A stretch of DNA of 7,261 bases, taken from contig DRHE01000373.1 in assembly GCA_011049745.1 (NCBI GenBank), positions 1 to 7,261 on the forward strand. The letters are read 5' to 3'. This DNA is from Spirochaetales bacterium (GTDB taxonomy: Bacteria > Spirochaetota > Spirochaetia > SZUA-6 > DRHE01). Every line of letters starts with the position of its first letter. Position 1 is the first letter of the stretch. The translations under genes were made by a program, and so were the position numbers. Shown here in pieces: positions 6,208 through 7,261 of this stretch. Under the pieces are notes generated by a model. It was not told the origin of the DNA. It saw only the letters and a list, made by a program, of their open reading frames with translations, and did not search any database.

Positions 6208-7261
6208 TCATTTTTCTAAGTTAAATTTAATTTGCCATAACCTGTCTACAGAATAGATAATCAGAGAGAGAAGGAAAGAGGCAGCGACGAGAGCGTTGCT
6301 TGCGCAGAGTTTCCCTGCCAGGGCCAATGAGCCGCCGGTAATAATTGAGATTAAAGCCGCTGCAGGGCGCATGGGTTTCCTTAATAGTCCGCTGATAATC
6401 GGGACGGCCAGGCCGCCGGTGAATACCGCATAACCGAGCAGCAGGGAGGGTATGATACCGCGGGAGAAGATGCCCACTAAGAGGCCGGCTATTCCGGACA
6501 GAGCAGTGCATAGCCTCAAGCCCCTGACGCTTTTTATCCTTAAAATATCAACAGATATGATGGCAGACATGGTCAGCAGCGTAGTATCTGCTGAGGAAGT
6601 AAATGCGGAAAGCAGGGCCACTACCATCAGCATACTTAATGGAGCAGGCAGAACAGTACGAATGAGCTCGGGCACGGCTGCCTCGCCGCTGATGTCGGGA
6701 AACAGAACCCTGGCTTCCATGCCGAGAAGGGTAAATAAAAAAGCGGCGGGAATTATAATTATAACGGCAAGCAGAATGCCTTTGCGGGCCTGATGTATAT
6801 TCCTGCTGCAGAAAATCCTTGAGAACATATCCGGCCCTATAAGGTAAGTTGAGCCTACCACCAGGAAGAGGAGCAGCAGCTCTTTTAGAGGGAAAGCCGC
6901 GGACAGGGGAAAAGAGAAGAATTGCGGCTCCAGGGCCAGCTTTAGTCCCTGCCAGCCCCCTGCTGCGGTCAGTCCGCTTGCCGCAGCCAGGATAACCCCG
7001 GTTATAATCAGGATAATCTGTACCAGGTCGGTTCGGATTACTGAAAATTGTCCGCCTGCTACGGTGTAGATAATAAAGACTATTCCTGCCACTCCGGTCC
7101 AGTACCATTGAGCCCCCCCCAGAAAGGTGGCAAGTACCAGGCCCGCGGCATTAGCCTGAGCGCCGACAATGCCCATCCAGGCGGCGAGTATCAAGAAAGA
7201 GGCAACCTTCTGCACCCGTATGCCGTACCATTCTTTGATAAGGTCGGGCAGAGTGTAAACC
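6208..7261 (-). CDS. Sodium:solute symporter (SSS family), C-terminal ~350 residues (5' end outside window)
   Basis: An inner-membrane Na+-coupled transporter of the SSS family (PutP/PanF/SGLT type). The minus-strand frame is open to the right edge (first visible codon at 7260) and stops at TGA 6210-6208. The first visible residues, YTLPDLIKEWYGIRV, match the conserved region after the second or third membrane helix. Roughly 80-100 N-terminal residues are therefore missing, and the GTG at 7215 is not the true start. Diagnostic motifs (GTG counted as 1) are YTVAGGQFSVIRTDLVQ (50-66), GPDMFSR (127-133) and SAFTSSADTTLL (203-214, bases about 6574-6609); in this last motif the Ser/Thr residues correspond to the Na+ site of the family. 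About ten hydrophobic segments are visible. The substrate cannot be told from this part. It ends 85 bp before rrf2 on the same strand; I see no terminator hairpin in the gap, so read-through into rrf2-argS is possible. Confidence 0.9.
   Translation of the reverse strand, partial: VYTLPDLIKEWYGIRVQKVASFLILAAWMGIVGAQANAAGLVLATFLGGAQWYWTGVAGIVFIIYTVAGGQFSVIRTDLVQIILIITGVILAAASGLTAAGGWQGLKLALEPQFFSFPLSAAFPLKELLLLFLVVGSTYLIGPDMFSRIFCSRNIHQARKGILLAVIIIIPAAFLFTLLGMEARVLFPDISGEAAVPELIRTVLPAPLSMLMVVALLSAFTSSADTTLLTMSAIISVDILRIKSVRGLRLCTALSGIAGLLVGIFSRGIIPSLLLGYAVFTGGLAVPIISGLLRKPMRPAAALISIITGGSLALAGKLCASNALVAASFLLSLIIYSVDRLWQIKFNLEK

Noticed and set aside
6227..7108. Other-frame open stretches inside the symporter gene (6227-6511, 6452-6793, 6548-7108)
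   Set aside because: The symporter frame carries all family motifs. The others are low-complexity shadows with no recognisable domain.
1..7261. CRISPR array, tRNA or rRNA gene, complete insertion sequence, prophage attachment site
   Set aside because: I found no regularly spaced repeats, no cloverleaf-like sequence, no transposase core with terminal repeats and no integrase or attachment duplication.

Overview
The window comes from a bacterial chromosome, most likely a spirochaete. That placement is an inference from the look of three proteins: an elongation factor G resembling the spirochaete/mitochondrial EF-G2 type, an ArgS with the KMKSREGT-type signature loop, and a secreted CAP-domain protein. 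It is not proven by any single marker. Base composition is mixed, with AT-rich intergenic spacers.

Layout: (1) Bases 1-319 hold the C-terminal end of an AbiEii-type nucleotidyltransferase toxin (+ strand) that enters from the left. (2) Bases 320-1170 are an eroded accessory stretch. They hold what look like two remnants of Rpn/PD-(D/E)XK-nuclease-family genes: a frameshifted C-terminal part, then a short N-terminal part, in the wrong order for one gene. (3) A perfect 15-bp hairpin spans the stop codon of the next gene. (4) Bases 1193-3238 (- strand) encode a full-length EF-G whose domain IV loop departs from the canonical translocase motif. (5) A 43-bp AT-rich spacer separates it from a divergent + strand gene for a secreted CAP/SCP-domain protein (3282-3992). 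(6) That gene converges on, and overlaps by 32 bp, argS (arginyl-tRNA synthetase, - strand). argS is preceded, with a one-base TGATG overlap, by an Rrf2-family regulator carrying three cysteines in the IscR cluster region. (7) Upstream of rrf2 on the same strand is the C-terminal ~350 residues of a sodium:solute symporter whose 5' end lies beyond the right edge.

How it fits together: the right two thirds is housekeeping (translation factor, tRNA charging, transporter, regulator) and the left 1.2 kb is accessory or defence-type debris. The points most worth a second look are the EF-G2-like domain IV loop (recycling rather than translocation), the tight rrf2-argS coupling with an inverted repeat upstream, the hairpin embedded in the EF-G stop codon, and the scrambled Rpn remnants beside an AbiEii gene. 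I saw no convincing new multi-gene system in this window.
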